Source: IDS-8 sp040902105 (GTDB lineage Bacteria; Pseudomonadota; Gammaproteobacteria; Steroidobacterales; Woeseiaceae). From it: DNA of 64,000 nucleotides. Under the pieces are notes generated by a model. That model did no database searches. It was not told the DNA's origin and was given only the letters and a program-made list of their open reading frames with translations. The stretch spans positions 17,745 to 81,744 of the forward strand of contig JBBDXW010000063.1 in assembly GCA_040902105.1 (NCBI GenBank), given 5' to 3'. Numbering within the stretch: position 1 is the stretch's first letter; each line of letters begins with the position of its first letter. Position numbers and translations under genes: made by a program. Shown here in pieces: positions 34,471-43,120 of the stretch.

Positions 34471-35610
34471 ATGCGATTCCTGCAACTGTTGTTGCCGGTA
34501 TTGGCGACGTCGGCAGCATCGATTTCAGCGGCGGCGACATTGCCCGCGCCGACAGCGCCGGTCATCGGAGCGAAAAGCTACCTGCTCATCGACGGCAATT
34601 CCGGCGCCACACTGGCGTCACTCGAGCCGGATGTCAGGCTTGCTCCAGCGAGCCTTACCAAGCTCATGACCGGCTATGCCATTTTCAAGGCGCTGGACGA
34701 AGACCAGGTCACTCTCGACGACCTGGTGACTGTAAGTGAAAAAGCATGGCGCACGCCGGGCTCGCGAACGTTCATCGACGTCGGAGCCCGCGTGGCTGTC
34801 AAAGACCTCATCATGGGTATGATCGTCCAGTCGGGCAACGACGCGAGCGTAGCGCTGGCCGAACACGTCGCAGGCACCGAATCGGTATTCGCGGAAGTGA
34901 TGAATCGCTATGCCGTGGAACTCGGCATGAACGACAGCCACTTCATGAATGCCACCGGCCTGCCGCACGACGAGCACTATTCGACCGCGCGCGACCTGGC
35001 AACATTGGCCCGGGCCATGATCAGCGAATTTCCGGAATATTACGGTTGGTATTCGGTCAGGGAGTTCAAGTACAACGACATTACACAGACCAATCGCAAC
35101 GCGCTGCTGTCGAGGGATCCCAGCGTCGACGGAATGAAGACGGGACATACCGCCGATGCCGGCTATTGCCTGGTGTCGGCGGCGAAACGCGACGGCATGC
35201 GCATCATCTCGGTCGTGCTCGGCACCGCGACCCCGAAAGCGAGAAATGACGGCAGCCAGGCGCTGTTGAATTACGGCTTCCGCTTCTTCGAAACGCGGCT
35301 GCTGTACGAGGCCGGCGAAACCGTAACCGAGGCCAAAATCTGGAAGTCGGCCGACGAGTTGACGCCGCTCGGACTCCCCGAGGACCTCTACATTACCGTT
35401 CCGCGCGGCAGCTACGACGAAGTCGAGTCCGTCCTCAATATGCCGGCCGTACTGCTGGCACCGGTCGCCCGGGGCCAGCCGCTCGCGGAGCTGGAGGTCA
35501 GCCTGAACGGGTCCAGCCTGATCAACACACCGCTCAGGGCGCTCCGGGAAAACCCGAAAGGCTCGCTCTGGCAGCGCGGCCGCGACGCGGTGATGCTATT
35601 GTTCGAGTGA
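34471..35610 (+). CDS. dacC: D-alanyl-D-alanine carboxypeptidase (PBP5/6 type)
   Basis: 379 aa from ATG 34471 with a signal peptide (MRFLQLLLPVLATSAASISA). Active-site motifs: Ser61-Lys64 in SLTK, Ser121-Gly-Asn in SGND, and Lys223-Thr-Gly in 'MKTGHTADAGYCLVSAA'. A C-terminal beta domain and the amphipathic tail 'GSLWQRGRDAVMLLFE' would hold it to the inner membrane. It trims pentapeptides. The open frame upstream is merely the palindromic element. The gene could equally be called dacA. Confidence 0.94.
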   Translation: MRFLQLLLPVLATSAASISAAATLPAPTAPVIGAKSYLLIDGNSGATLASLEPDVRLAPASLTKLMTGYAIFKALDEDQVTLDDLVTVSEKAWRTPGSRTFIDVGARVAVKDLIMGMIVQSGNDASVALAEHVAGTESVFAEVMNRYAVELGMNDSHFMNATGLPHDEHYSTARDLATLARAMISEFPEYYGWYSVREFKYNDITQTNRNALLSRDPSVDGMKTGHTADAGYCLVSAAKRDGMRIISVVLGTATPKARNDGSQALLNYGFRFFETRLLYEAGETVTEAKIWKSADELTPLGLPEDLYITVPRGSYDEVESVLNMPAVLLAPVARGQPLAELEVSLNGSSLINTPLRALRENPKGSLWQRGRDAVMLLFE

Positions 35611-35612
35611 CG

Positions 35613-35708
35613 TTCGGTGCCGGACTTGGATTTTTGGACATTTCGCAGTGGGTCGATGCAGATCGCGTGTCCAAATGAAATGTCCAAAAATCCAAGTCCG
35701 GCACCGAA
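35613..35708. repeat. Perfect 31-bp-arm palindrome between dacC and ybeD
   Basis: Arms at 35613-35643 and 35678-35708 are perfectly complementary (core GGTGCCGGACTTGGATTTTT) around a 34-nt loop. It starts 2 nt after the dacC stop, so dacC mRNA would end in a very stable hairpin. The 15 bases right after it, TTCATGAATAATGCA at 35709-35723, are identical to part of the right end of the element at 49928-50124. Confidence 0.85.
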
Positions 35709-35737
35709 TTCATGAATAATGCAACGCAGTACTGATA

Positions 35738-35998
35738 ATGGCCGACGAACTGCTCGATTTTCCCTGCGAATTCCCCATCAAGATGATGGGCCGGGACCAG
35801 CCGGAATTCCGCAGGGCGGCGCTTACCGTCGTGGAGCGCCACGCGGGCAAGGTTCAGGAGGACGCTATCCGCGTCGCCGCAAGCAGCAACGGCAATTTCC
35901 TGTCGATTACGGTGACGATTACTGCGACGAGCCGCGAACAGCTCGACAATATCTACCGCGACCTGACCGACGATGAGCAGATCCTGGTGGCATTGTGA
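35738..35998 (+). CDS. ybeD: YbeD family protein (DUF493)
   Basis: 86 aa. 'FPCEFPIKMMGRDQPEFRRA' and 'SSNGNFLSITVTITATSREQLDNIYRDL' identify the DUF493 fold, a small ACT-like alpha-beta protein of unknown function. It is regularly found between dacA/dacC and lipB, as here. The last bases overlap the lipB GTG start (GTGA), so the two are translationally coupled. Confidence 0.93.
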   Translation: MADELLDFPCEFPIKMMGRDQPEFRRAALTVVERHAGKVQEDAIRVAASSNGNFLSITVTITATSREQLDNIYRDLTDDEQILVAL

Positions 35999-36648
35999 TT
36001 CCGCTGCTGTCTCCACTCGGGGAACAGACCGGCATCGAGGTTCGATTCCTGGGACGGCAGGATTTCGAACCGGCCTGGCGGGCGATGCAGGCCTTTACCG
36101 ACGAGCGGGACGCCGATACTCCTGACGAAATCTGGTTCACCGAACATCCGCCGGTGTTCACACTGGGACTCAGTGCGAACCGCGAGCACTTGCTCGCGCC
36201 AGGCGACATTCCCGTCGTTCAGATCGATCGCGGCGGACAGGTGACCTATCACGGGCCGGGGCAGCTGATGGTTTATCCGTTGCTGGACCTGAAGCGCTCG
36301 GGCCTCGGCGTTCGCGATCTGGTCACGGGGCTGGAACGCTCCGTCGTCGAACTGGTGAGCGAATTCGGCATCGAAGCCGCGACCCGCCGCGACGCGCCCG
36401 GCGTTTATGTGGACGGCCGCAAGCTCGCGAGCGTCGGGTTGCGCGTGCGGCGCGGCGCAAGTTATCACGGCATGGCGCTCAACGTGGACATCGACCTGGA
36501 ACCTTTTTCGCGCATCAACCCCTGCGGGTTCCAGGGACTCGAAATGACCGATCTCGCGAGGCTCGGCCTGCACTTCGACCTGGCGACGGTGGCGGAGCGA
36601 CTCCAGGGCTACCTGCTGCAGCATTTCACCCGGGGAAGGCCGACTTGA
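35995..36648 (+). CDS. lipB: Octanoyl-ACP:protein N-octanoyltransferase
   Basis: 217 aa from GTG 35995. 'RGGQVTYHGPGQLMVYPLLD', the catalytic Lys in 'DGRKLASVGLRVRRG' and the catalytic Cys in 'INPCGFQGLEMTD' are all present. It attaches octanoate to lipoyl domains such as GcvH, whose gene is also in this window. lipA, its usual partner, does not follow; instead the gene runs head-on into murU, overlapping by 23 nt. Confidence 0.96.
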   Translation: MIPLLSPLGEQTGIEVRFLGRQDFEPAWRAMQAFTDERDADTPDEIWFTEHPPVFTLGLSANREHLLAPGDIPVVQIDRGGQVTYHGPGQLMVYPLLDLKRSGLGVRDLVTGLERSVVELVSEFGIEAATRRDAPGVYVDGRKLASVGLRVRRGASYHGMALNVDIDLEPFSRINPCGFQGLEMTDLARLGLHFDLATVAERLQGYLLQHFTRGRPT

Positions 36649-37306
36649 GGCGCGCCAGCCGCTCGGCCGTACCGATGTCCGCCCAGATGCCGCGATAGAT
36701 TTCGCCGGAGAGGCGGCCGCGGTCCGCGGCGGCGAACAACATCGGCGCCAGTGGAAAGCGCGCTGCGCCTGCGTTCTTCAAGAATTCCGGCCGAAAAAAT
36801 TCCGGACTGTAGACCGCCATGCCGCTGAACATACAGGCGGGGTTCCCGGCACTCCTGACCTTGCCGCCAACCAGATCGAAATCGCCGCGCGCCTGATGTT
36901 GCGGCAGCGGGACCAGGATCAGGTGACCGAGACACCCGGGGGCGAGTTCCGCGCCGGGCAGCGAGATATCGGTAAAGACGTCCGCGTTTAGCACCCAGAA
37001 CGGTGCGCACCCGAGCAGCGGCAATGCGCGCAGGATGCCGCCGCCTGTTTCGAGTACGTTGTCGTATTCCGGACTGTAAACAACCTGCAAGCCGAAGCGC
37101 CTGCCGTCACCGACGCGCTCGACAATCATCTCGCCGAGCCATCCGAGGTTGATGATGACCGTGGTCACGCCGGCGCGGCCCAGGCGATGCAGATGCGCCT
37201 CGAGCAGGCTGACGCCGCCAACCTCTACCAGCGCCTTTGGCCGCTCGTCGGTCAATGGCCGCAGGCGCTCGCCCCGCCCGGCCGCAAGTATCATCGCGGT
37301 TGTCAC
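36626..37306 (-). CDS. murU: N-acetylmuramate-1-phosphate uridylyltransferase
   Basis: 226 aa. Nucleotidyltransferase signature 'AMILAAGRGERLRPLTDERPKAL' and metal-binding 'VLNADVFTD'. It turns MurNAc-1-P into UDP-MurNAc in the fosfomycin-bypassing recycling route. The overlap with amgK (4 nt) and the neighbouring lptD-surA block match the Pseudomonas arrangement. The short size and single domain separate it from GlmU and other sugar nucleotidyltransferases. Confidence 0.92.
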   Translation of the reverse strand: MTTAMILAAGRGERLRPLTDERPKALVEVGGVSLLEAHLHRLGRAGVTTVIINLGWLGEMIVERVGDGRRFGLQVVYSPEYDNVLETGGGILRALPLLGCAPFWVLNADVFTDISLPGAELAPGCLGHLILVPLPQHQARGDFDLVGGKVRSAGNPACMFSGMAVYSPEFFRPEFLKNAGAARFPLAPMLFAAADRGRLSGEIYRGIWADIGTAERLARLKSAFPG

Positions 37307-38325
37307 GGTTGCGCCTCGCCCTGCGATCCGGCCGGCACTTCGTCCGCGGATCCATCCAGCAATCGAGGCAGGCAGCGCCCGTCGATCAGGCGTGCCAGGA
37401 ATGCCAGCTCGGGATAGTCGGGAGCGATTTCGCTGATGTAGCCGAGCGTACGCGGTACGTCTTTCAGATAGCCGGGCTTGCCGTCACGAATTTTAAGCCG
37501 TGCAAATATACCGGCCGCTTTCAGGTGCCGTTGCACGCCCATCAGTTCGAAGCTCCGCATGAAATCGGCCGGATTGCCCGGTGTGCGACTTTTCCCCGTT
37601 CTCGCGGAACGAAAGTCCATCGCCCACTTACGAATTCTCCCGGCGGGCCAGCGTATATAGCAATCCTTCAGCAACGAGACGAGGTCGTAGCTTATCGGCC
37701 CCTCGACCGCATCCTGAAAGTCGAGAATCCCCGGATTATTCTCCTTCGTCACCATCAGGTTTCTCGAATGATAATCGCGGTGCACGAACACTCGTGGCTG
37801 CCGCAGCGCGTTGTCGACCAGAAACTCGACGCAGGCTTGCCATTCCGTCTCTTCTTTTTCGGCGAGTTCAAGACCGAGATGCCGCCCGCAAAGCCAGTCG
37901 TGGAACAATGAAAGTTCGAACCTCAGGAGCTTGCTGTCGTAAGGGGGCAAGCGCGACTGAAAATGCCGGCCCTTCTCCTGCAGCTTCAGGAGCGCTGCAA
38001 GGGCATCCGCGTAGAGCCAGTCCGCGCGTTCGGGTCGTTGCTCCAGCAGGTCCAGGTATTGCGCCGTGCCGAGATCGGTCAGGAGCAGGAAACCTTTTTC
38101 CAGGTCCGCTTGCAGGACCCTCGGGCTGTTGAGCCCGATTTGCTCGAGATACCCGGCAATCCGGACGAATGGCCGGCTATCCTCCTGCCCCGGCGGTGCA
38201 TCCATGACGATGCGGCTCACACTTGCCGTCTGCACCCGGAAGTAACGGCGAAAGCTCGCATCGACCGAAGCCGGATTGATGTCAGCGTCGGCGAAACCCT
38301 CGAACTGTTCGAGCCACTGTCGCAA
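37303..38325 (-). CDS. amgK: Anomeric MurNAc/GlcNAc kinase AmgK
   Basis: 340 aa from TTG 38325. Aminoglycoside-phosphotransferase fold: 'RYFRV', 'VHRDYHSRNLMV' (catalytic Asp in HRDYHSRN) and 'GILDFQDAVEGPISYDLVSL'. It phosphorylates recycled MurNAc at C1 for MurU. The N-terminus may be longer: codons upstream (HDQRLDEL) look family-like, back to an ATA at 38367 that has GGGAG 8 nt before it, and no ATG, GTG or other TTG occurs before the in-frame stop. Confidence 0.9.
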   Translation of the reverse strand: MRQWLEQFEGFADADINPASVDASFRRYFRVQTASVSRIVMDAPPGQEDSRPFVRIAGYLEQIGLNSPRVLQADLEKGFLLLTDLGTAQYLDLLEQRPERADWLYADALAALLKLQEKGRHFQSRLPPYDSKLLRFELSLFHDWLCGRHLGLELAEKEETEWQACVEFLVDNALRQPRVFVHRDYHSRNLMVTKENNPGILDFQDAVEGPISYDLVSLLKDCYIRWPAGRIRKWAMDFRSARTGKSRTPGNPADFMRSFELMGVQRHLKAAGIFARLKIRDGKPGYLKDVPRTLGYISEIAPDYPELAFLARLIDGRCLPRLLDGSADEVPAGSQGEAQP

Positions 38326-38379
38326 TTCGTCGAGTCGCTGGTCGTGCTGCTTGCCTGTGTTGTTTATGTCCGAGCTCCC

Positions 38380-38413
38380 TTAGTACTCCACCAAGGTGAT
38401 ATCGATGGGTACC
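38380..38413 (+). repeat. Solo terminal repeat of the 60101 element
   Basis: The 34 bases match the end of the element at 60101-60370 over about 31 positions with three differences; they begin TTAG rather than CTAG. No inverted partner is found within several hundred bases. It lies in the amgK/lptD divergent gap and supplies both an AAGG ribosome site and an in-frame ATG (38405) for lptD. Confidence 0.75.
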
Positions 38414-40750
38414 GGAAAACTGTGCGAAGGTAGCAAATCGCAATACCTGATAACATCTTTTCCTGCGACGCCTGCAGGTATTGAAAGATCCCGACAGCTG
38501 ACTGCCGATTCGTATTGCCAGAAAATTCCAGCCGCGATTTTGTACAGACACTCATTTTCATTCGCCGGCCTCGCCTTCCTGCTGGCAGTGTCCCCTGCGC
38601 GGGGTCAGCCATCGATGGTCTGCGAAACCACCGATATACGTCCGCTTGCGGAAGAAGTGGCGATTGCCGGCCTCGACGGCGAATCCGACAAGCTTGAATT
38701 CGAGGCGGGCCGCTTCGAGGGAGGGGTCGGCGGCGATCCCACGATGACGATGAGCGGCGGGGTGCTGGTCCGCGCCGGCAATCGGCTCGCCGGCGCCGAA
38801 TCTGCCGTCTACAACCCGGAGGCCAGGGCGCTTTTGCTCGACGGCGGGGTCCGTTACGAGGATCCGGAATCCGAGATAACGAGCAAATCGGCGGAGTTCG
38901 CCTACGAATCCGGTCGCATCCGCTTCGAAGGCGCAGAGTTTCAGCTTGGGCAGAACAATTCCCGTGGCGCCGCCGACGTTCTGCAGATCAGCGAAGATGG
39001 AACGATTGACCTCGGCGAGGTCCGCTACACGACCTGCCCGCCGGACTCGGAAGACTGGATGCTGGAGGCTGGTGACATCGACCTCGATACGCGCGCGGGC
39101 AGCGGCACAGCGAGGAACGTGAAACTTCGCTTCAAGGGCATACCGATTCTGTATTCGCCGTACCTCTCCTTCCCGATCAGCGACGCGCGGAAATCCGGTA
39201 TCTTGACACCCGAGCTCGGCAGCGCCGGGCGAAGCGGCAACGAACTGCAGATCCCGTGGTACTGGAACATCGCGGACAACTACGATGCGACCATCACGCC
39301 GCGGCTGCTGTCCGACCGCGGCCTGCAGATCGGCTCTGAGTTCCGTTACCTGACGCGGAGGATGGATGGGATCGCCCAGTTCGAGTACCTGGGCAACGAC
39401 AACCTGGTGGACCGGGACCGGCACCTGGTCAACTTCGACCAGCTGATGCTGTTCGACAACGGGTGGCGCAACCGCATCGATTTCAGCGAAGCCTCCGACT
39501 CAAACTATTTTGAGGACCTGGGCGGCAGCATGAGCACGTCCAGCATCACCCATCTCGACCGCACCATGGTGTTCGATTTTTACGGCGAACACTGGGCGCT
39601 GTTCGGGCGCCTGCAGGACTACCAGACCATCGACGATGCGATCGCGCCAACGGATCGACCCTACCGCCGCCTGCCGCAGCTCGTCGCGAACGGTTCGTGG
39701 CCCGATCGGGCGCTCGGTATGCGCTACGGTTTCGACAGCGAACTGGTCTATTTCGACCGCGATGTGGGCGTGACCGGCTGGCGCCTCGACCTGGCCCCGC
39801 AGATCGAGTGGCCGCTCGAGCAATCCGGCTGGTTCGTCACACCGGGAGCGGTACTCGAACACACCCGCTACGTGCTCGACGATACGGAACCGGGCCAGCG
39901 CGACGAACCCAGTCGTACCGTGCCGATCGCAAGCCTCGATGCCGGGATGATCCTGGAGCGCAGCATGGATTCGTCGCGGGGCCTGATACAAACGCTCGAG
40001 CCGCGCGTGTTGTACGTGCACGTGCCGCATCGCGACCAGGCCGACCTGCCGGTATTCGACACGATCGTCCCGGACCTCAACCTGGTGCAGCTCTATCGCA
40101 AGAACCGCTTTCTCGGCGTGGACAGAATCGGCGACACGGACCAACTGAGCATCGGTGTCACCTCACGCATCCTCGAAAGCGATACCGGAAAGGAAATCAT
40201 CACGGCAACGATCGGGCAGGCGCTTTACCTGAGCGAACAGGGAGTCTCGCTGCCGGGACAGCCGAATATAACCAGCGAATCGTCGGACTACATCGCGGAA
40301 GTGCGCTTCCCGCTTTATGAACACCTGAATTTCGACGTCGGGCATCAGTGGGGAACCGGCGACAGCGGGACCACCCAGTCGCAGGCGCGTCTGCAATACC
40401 GCCCGGCTTCGGACAAGATCCTGAACCTCGCCTATCGCTTTCGACGCGATTCTCTCGAGCAGGGCGACGTTTCGTGGTCATGGCCGTTGTCGCAGCGCTG
40501 GAATTTCGTCGGCCGTTATAACTTTTCTTTTCGCGACAACGAAGTGCTCGAACAGTTTTTCGGGCTGGAGTACGAGAGTTGTTGCTGGGGCCTGCGGCTC
40601 GTGTCGAGGCGCCACATTTCGACCCGCGATGGAACCCGCGATTCGTCCTTCGGTCTGCAGCTTGTATTGAAAGGCATGACCAGCGTCGGCACAGCCGCGG
40701 ACCAGCTGCTGGAACATGGTATTCTTGGCTACGAAGCCGACATCGAATAA
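38405..40750 (+). CDS. lptD: LPS-assembly outer-membrane protein LptD
   Basis: About 781 aa. An N-terminal OstA/LptA-like jellyroll (tandem 'GVLVRAGNRLAGAESAVYN' patterns) is followed by the large barrel. The paired cysteines expected for LptD are visible in 'YTTCPPDSEDW' and 'LEYESCCWGLRLV'; 'FKGIPILYSPYLSFPISDAR' is diagnostic. It inserts LPS in the outer leaflet with LptE. The start is uncertain: ATG 38405 has AAGG at 8 nt but gives a long pre-sequence; TTG 38540 would begin right at the hydrophobic signal (AGLAFLLAVSPARG). Confidence 0.94.
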   Translation: MGTGKLCEGSKSQYLITSFPATPAGIERSRQLTADSYCQKIPAAILYRHSFSFAGLAFLLAVSPARGQPSMVCETTDIRPLAEEVAIAGLDGESDKLEFEAGRFEGGVGGDPTMTMSGGVLVRAGNRLAGAESAVYNPEARALLLDGGVRYEDPESEITSKSAEFAYESGRIRFEGAEFQLGQNNSRGAADVLQISEDGTIDLGEVRYTTCPPDSEDWMLEAGDIDLDTRAGSGTARNVKLRFKGIPILYSPYLSFPISDARKSGILTPELGSAGRSGNELQIPWYWNIADNYDATITPRLLSDRGLQIGSEFRYLTRRMDGIAQFEYLGNDNLVDRDRHLVNFDQLMLFDNGWRNRIDFSEASDSNYFEDLGGSMSTSSITHLDRTMVFDFYGEHWALFGRLQDYQTIDDAIAPTDRPYRRLPQLVANGSWPDRALGMRYGFDSELVYFDRDVGVTGWRLDLAPQIEWPLEQSGWFVTPGAVLEHTRYVLDDTEPGQRDEPSRTVPIASLDAGMILERSMDSSRGLIQTLEPRVLYVHVPHRDQADLPVFDTIVPDLNLVQLYRKNRFLGVDRIGDTDQLSIGVTSRILESDTGKEIITATIGQALYLSEQGVSLPGQPNITSESSDYIAEVRFPLYEHLNFDVGHQWGTGDSGTTQSQARLQYRPASDKILNLAYRFRRDSLEQGDVSWSWPLSQRWNFVGRYNFSFRDNEVLEQFFGLEYESCCWGLRLVSRRHISTRDGTRDSSFGLQLVLKGMTSVGTAADQLLEHGILGYEADIE

Positions 40751-40771
40751 GCGCATTAGCGTTCCTTTTTT

Positions 40772-42073
40772 ATGATAAAATTCAGATACTTAATGACAAC
40801 GGGCCTGCTCCTGGCGCTGCCGCAGGCCGGGCCCGCCGCCGAGATCTCGACCCACGGCGAGATGCTCGACGGCATCGCCGCGGTGGTCAACGAGGGCGTG
40901 GTCCTGAAGAGCGAACTGGACCGGCAAAGCGAGATCATCGCGGAGCGGGCCGTGCAGCAGGGCTTGCAACTGCCGCCGGCGAACGTGCTCAGGGAGCAGG
41001 TGCTGGAACGACTCGTGCTGGAGCAGATACAACTGCAGCGTGCCGAGCGCGTTGGCATCCAGATATCGGATCAAATGCTCAATTCGGCAATCGCCCAGGT
41101 CGCCGAGGATGCCGGAATTACCTTCGAACGGTTGCCGGAGATGCTCGCGAAGGACGGCGTCAATTACGCCGAGTACCGTACCGAAATGCGCAAGCAGCTG
41201 ACGCTCGACCAGTTGCGGCGCATCGACGTCACCGGCCGGATCTCGGTCGCCCCGCGCGAAATTCAGCAATGTATCGCCGACCTGGAAGACAATGTCGTCG
41301 TCAACTCGGAATACGACCTGTCGCACATCCTGATTTCCGTACCGCAGTCCGCCACCAGCGAGCAGTTCGACGAGGCGGAAACCGAGGCGCGGTTCGTTTA
41401 TCAGCAGCTCGAAACCGGCGAGGATTTCGGCGAGATGGCGGTGCGCTATTCGGACAGCGAGACCAGCCTCGAAGGCGGCAACCTCGGCTGGCGGCCGGGT
41501 GATCAGCTGCCGACCATTTTCTCCGACATCGTCGGTCCGATGCAGCCCGGCGACTATTCCGAGCCGATTCGCGCCATAAGCGGCTATCACATCGTCAAGG
41601 TCAATGGCGTTCGCGGCGTCAATCAGAAGAGCGAAATAGAGCAGATGAAGATCCGCCACATCCTCATCACGCCGAACGAGATCATCGACGATGAAACCGC
41701 GAAGCAGCGGCTGGAGGACGCTCGCGGGCGAATTGCCGCCGGCGAGGACTTTGGTGAACTCGCCAAACTGCTGTCGGACGATCCCGGGTCGGCCAATACC
41801 GGTGGCGACATGGGCTGGCGCGGTCCCGGCACCTTCGTGCCGGAGTTCGAAGAGGTTGCCAACAACCTCGAGGAGGGCGTCGTGTCGGAACCGTTCAAGT
41901 CGCGCTTCGGCTGGCACATCCTCGAGGTGGAGGATCGGCGCACCTACGACAACACCGAAGACCTGAAGGAGAGCAACTGCCTGCAACGGGTTCGTAACAG
42001 CAAGCTCGCCGACGAATCCGAACTCTGGGTGCGCAGACTCCGGGATGAAGCGTACGTCGACATTCGCTCCTGA
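40772..42073 (+). CDS. surA: Periplasmic chaperone / peptidyl-prolyl isomerase SurA
   Basis: 433 aa. Signal peptide ('LMTTGLLLALPQAGPAAE'), SurA N-domain ('DGIAAVVNEGVVLKSELDRQ'), two parvulin domains (about 175-275 and 285-385, 'LSHILISVPQ' and 'IRHILITPNE', each with 'GG..GW') and a C-terminal helix. It escorts barrel proteins such as LptD to the BAM machine. It follows lptD by 21 nt, the conserved lptD-surA-pdxA-rsmA-apaG-apaH order. Confidence 0.97.
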   Translation: MIKFRYLMTTGLLLALPQAGPAAEISTHGEMLDGIAAVVNEGVVLKSELDRQSEIIAERAVQQGLQLPPANVLREQVLERLVLEQIQLQRAERVGIQISDQMLNSAIAQVAEDAGITFERLPEMLAKDGVNYAEYRTEMRKQLTLDQLRRIDVTGRISVAPREIQQCIADLEDNVVVNSEYDLSHILISVPQSATSEQFDEAETEARFVYQQLETGEDFGEMAVRYSDSETSLEGGNLGWRPGDQLPTIFSDIVGPMQPGDYSEPIRAISGYHIVKVNGVRGVNQKSEIEQMKIRHILITPNEIIDDETAKQRLEDARGRIAAGEDFGELAKLLSDDPGSANTGGDMGWRGPGTFVPEFEEVANNLEEGVVSEPFKSRFGWHILEVEDRRTYDNTEDLKESNCLQRVRNSKLADESELWVRRLRDEAYVDIRS

Positions 42074-42127
42074 GGCCGGCACGCAACGACCGCGCGCGCA
42101 GCCGCGCCTGACACAGGCTACCAGCCA

Positions 42128-43120
42128 TTGAACGCTCCTCGCCAGCACCGCCCCCTGGCCGTGACCGCCGGCGAGCCGGCAGGGATCGGCCCGGAGCTTT
42201 GCCTCGCACTGGCGCGCTCGGACCGGTCGCACGGCCTCGTGATCATCGGCGACCCCGAATTGCTCGAAGCCCGCGCCGCACAACTGGGTTGGCCGGTGTC
42301 CGTACGCGAGTTCGACCCGTCCGGCAAACGGCCGGGACAGACGAACTTCGGCGAACTTGTCGTGATGGCGCAATCGCTGCCGAACCGGCATGTCTGCGGT
42401 AGGCCGGACCCGGCCAATTCGCGCTCGTTGCTTGAAGGAATCAGGCGGGCTGTCGAGGGCTGCCTGAACGGTCTTTTTTCCGGGCTCGTGACCGCTCCAC
42501 TGCAGAAAAGCGCGATCAACGATGCCGGCATCCCGTTCACCGGCCACACCGAGTATCTGGCGGAACTCGTATCGGCAACAACCCCGGTCATGCTGCTCGT
42601 TGCCGCCGAGCTGCGCGTGGCCCTGGCAAGCACGCATATGCCACTGAAGGACGTTGCCGCATACCTGACGCGCGAACGCCTGATTTCCGTCATCGAGGTA
42701 CTGCACGGCGACCTGAGAAACAAATTCCGTATTTCCGACCCCGCGATCCTGGTCTGCGGCCTCAACCCGCACGCCGGCGAAGGCGGACATCTCGGCAACG
42801 AAGAACGGGACGTCATCGCACCCGTCGTCGCGGCGATGAAACAACGCGGCCTCAATGTCCGCGGGCCGGTGCCTGCGGATACGGCGTTTACTCCGGCAGC
42901 CGGCAAGGCCGACGCGGTGCTTGCCATGTATCACGATCAGGGACTGCCGGTGCTGAAATACGCGGGCTTCGGCAAGGCGGTGAACGTAACGCTCGGGCTG
43001 CCGATCGTACGCACGTCGGTCGACCACGGTACGGCACTGGACATCGCGGGTACCGGAAAAGCCGACCCCGGCAGCATGCTCGCCGCGGTCGAACTGGCCG
43101 CCACGCTTGCTGCCGCATGA
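42128..43120 (+). CDS. pdxA: 4-hydroxythreonine-4-phosphate dehydrogenase
   Basis: 330 aa from TTG 42128. 'PLAVTAGEPAGIGPELCLAL', 'VTAPLQKSAINDAGIPFTGH' (metal His), 'VCGLNPHAGEGGHLGNEE' and 'MYHDQGLPVLKYAGF' are PdxA signatures. It is part of DXP-dependent pyridoxal phosphate synthesis. PLP is the cofactor of several enzymes encoded nearby (KynU, GcvPA/B, Cbs). The stop overlaps rsmA (ATGA). Confidence 0.96.
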   Translation: MNAPRQHRPLAVTAGEPAGIGPELCLALARSDRSHGLVIIGDPELLEARAAQLGWPVSVREFDPSGKRPGQTNFGELVVMAQSLPNRHVCGRPDPANSRSLLEGIRRAVEGCLNGLFSGLVTAPLQKSAINDAGIPFTGHTEYLAELVSATTPVMLLVAAELRVALASTHMPLKDVAAYLTRERLISVIEVLHGDLRNKFRISDPAILVCGLNPHAGEGGHLGNEERDVIAPVVAAMKQRGLNVRGPVPADTAFTPAAGKADAVLAMYHDQGLPVLKYAGFGKAVNVTLGLPIVRTSVDHGTALDIAGTGKADPGSMLAAVELAATLAAA

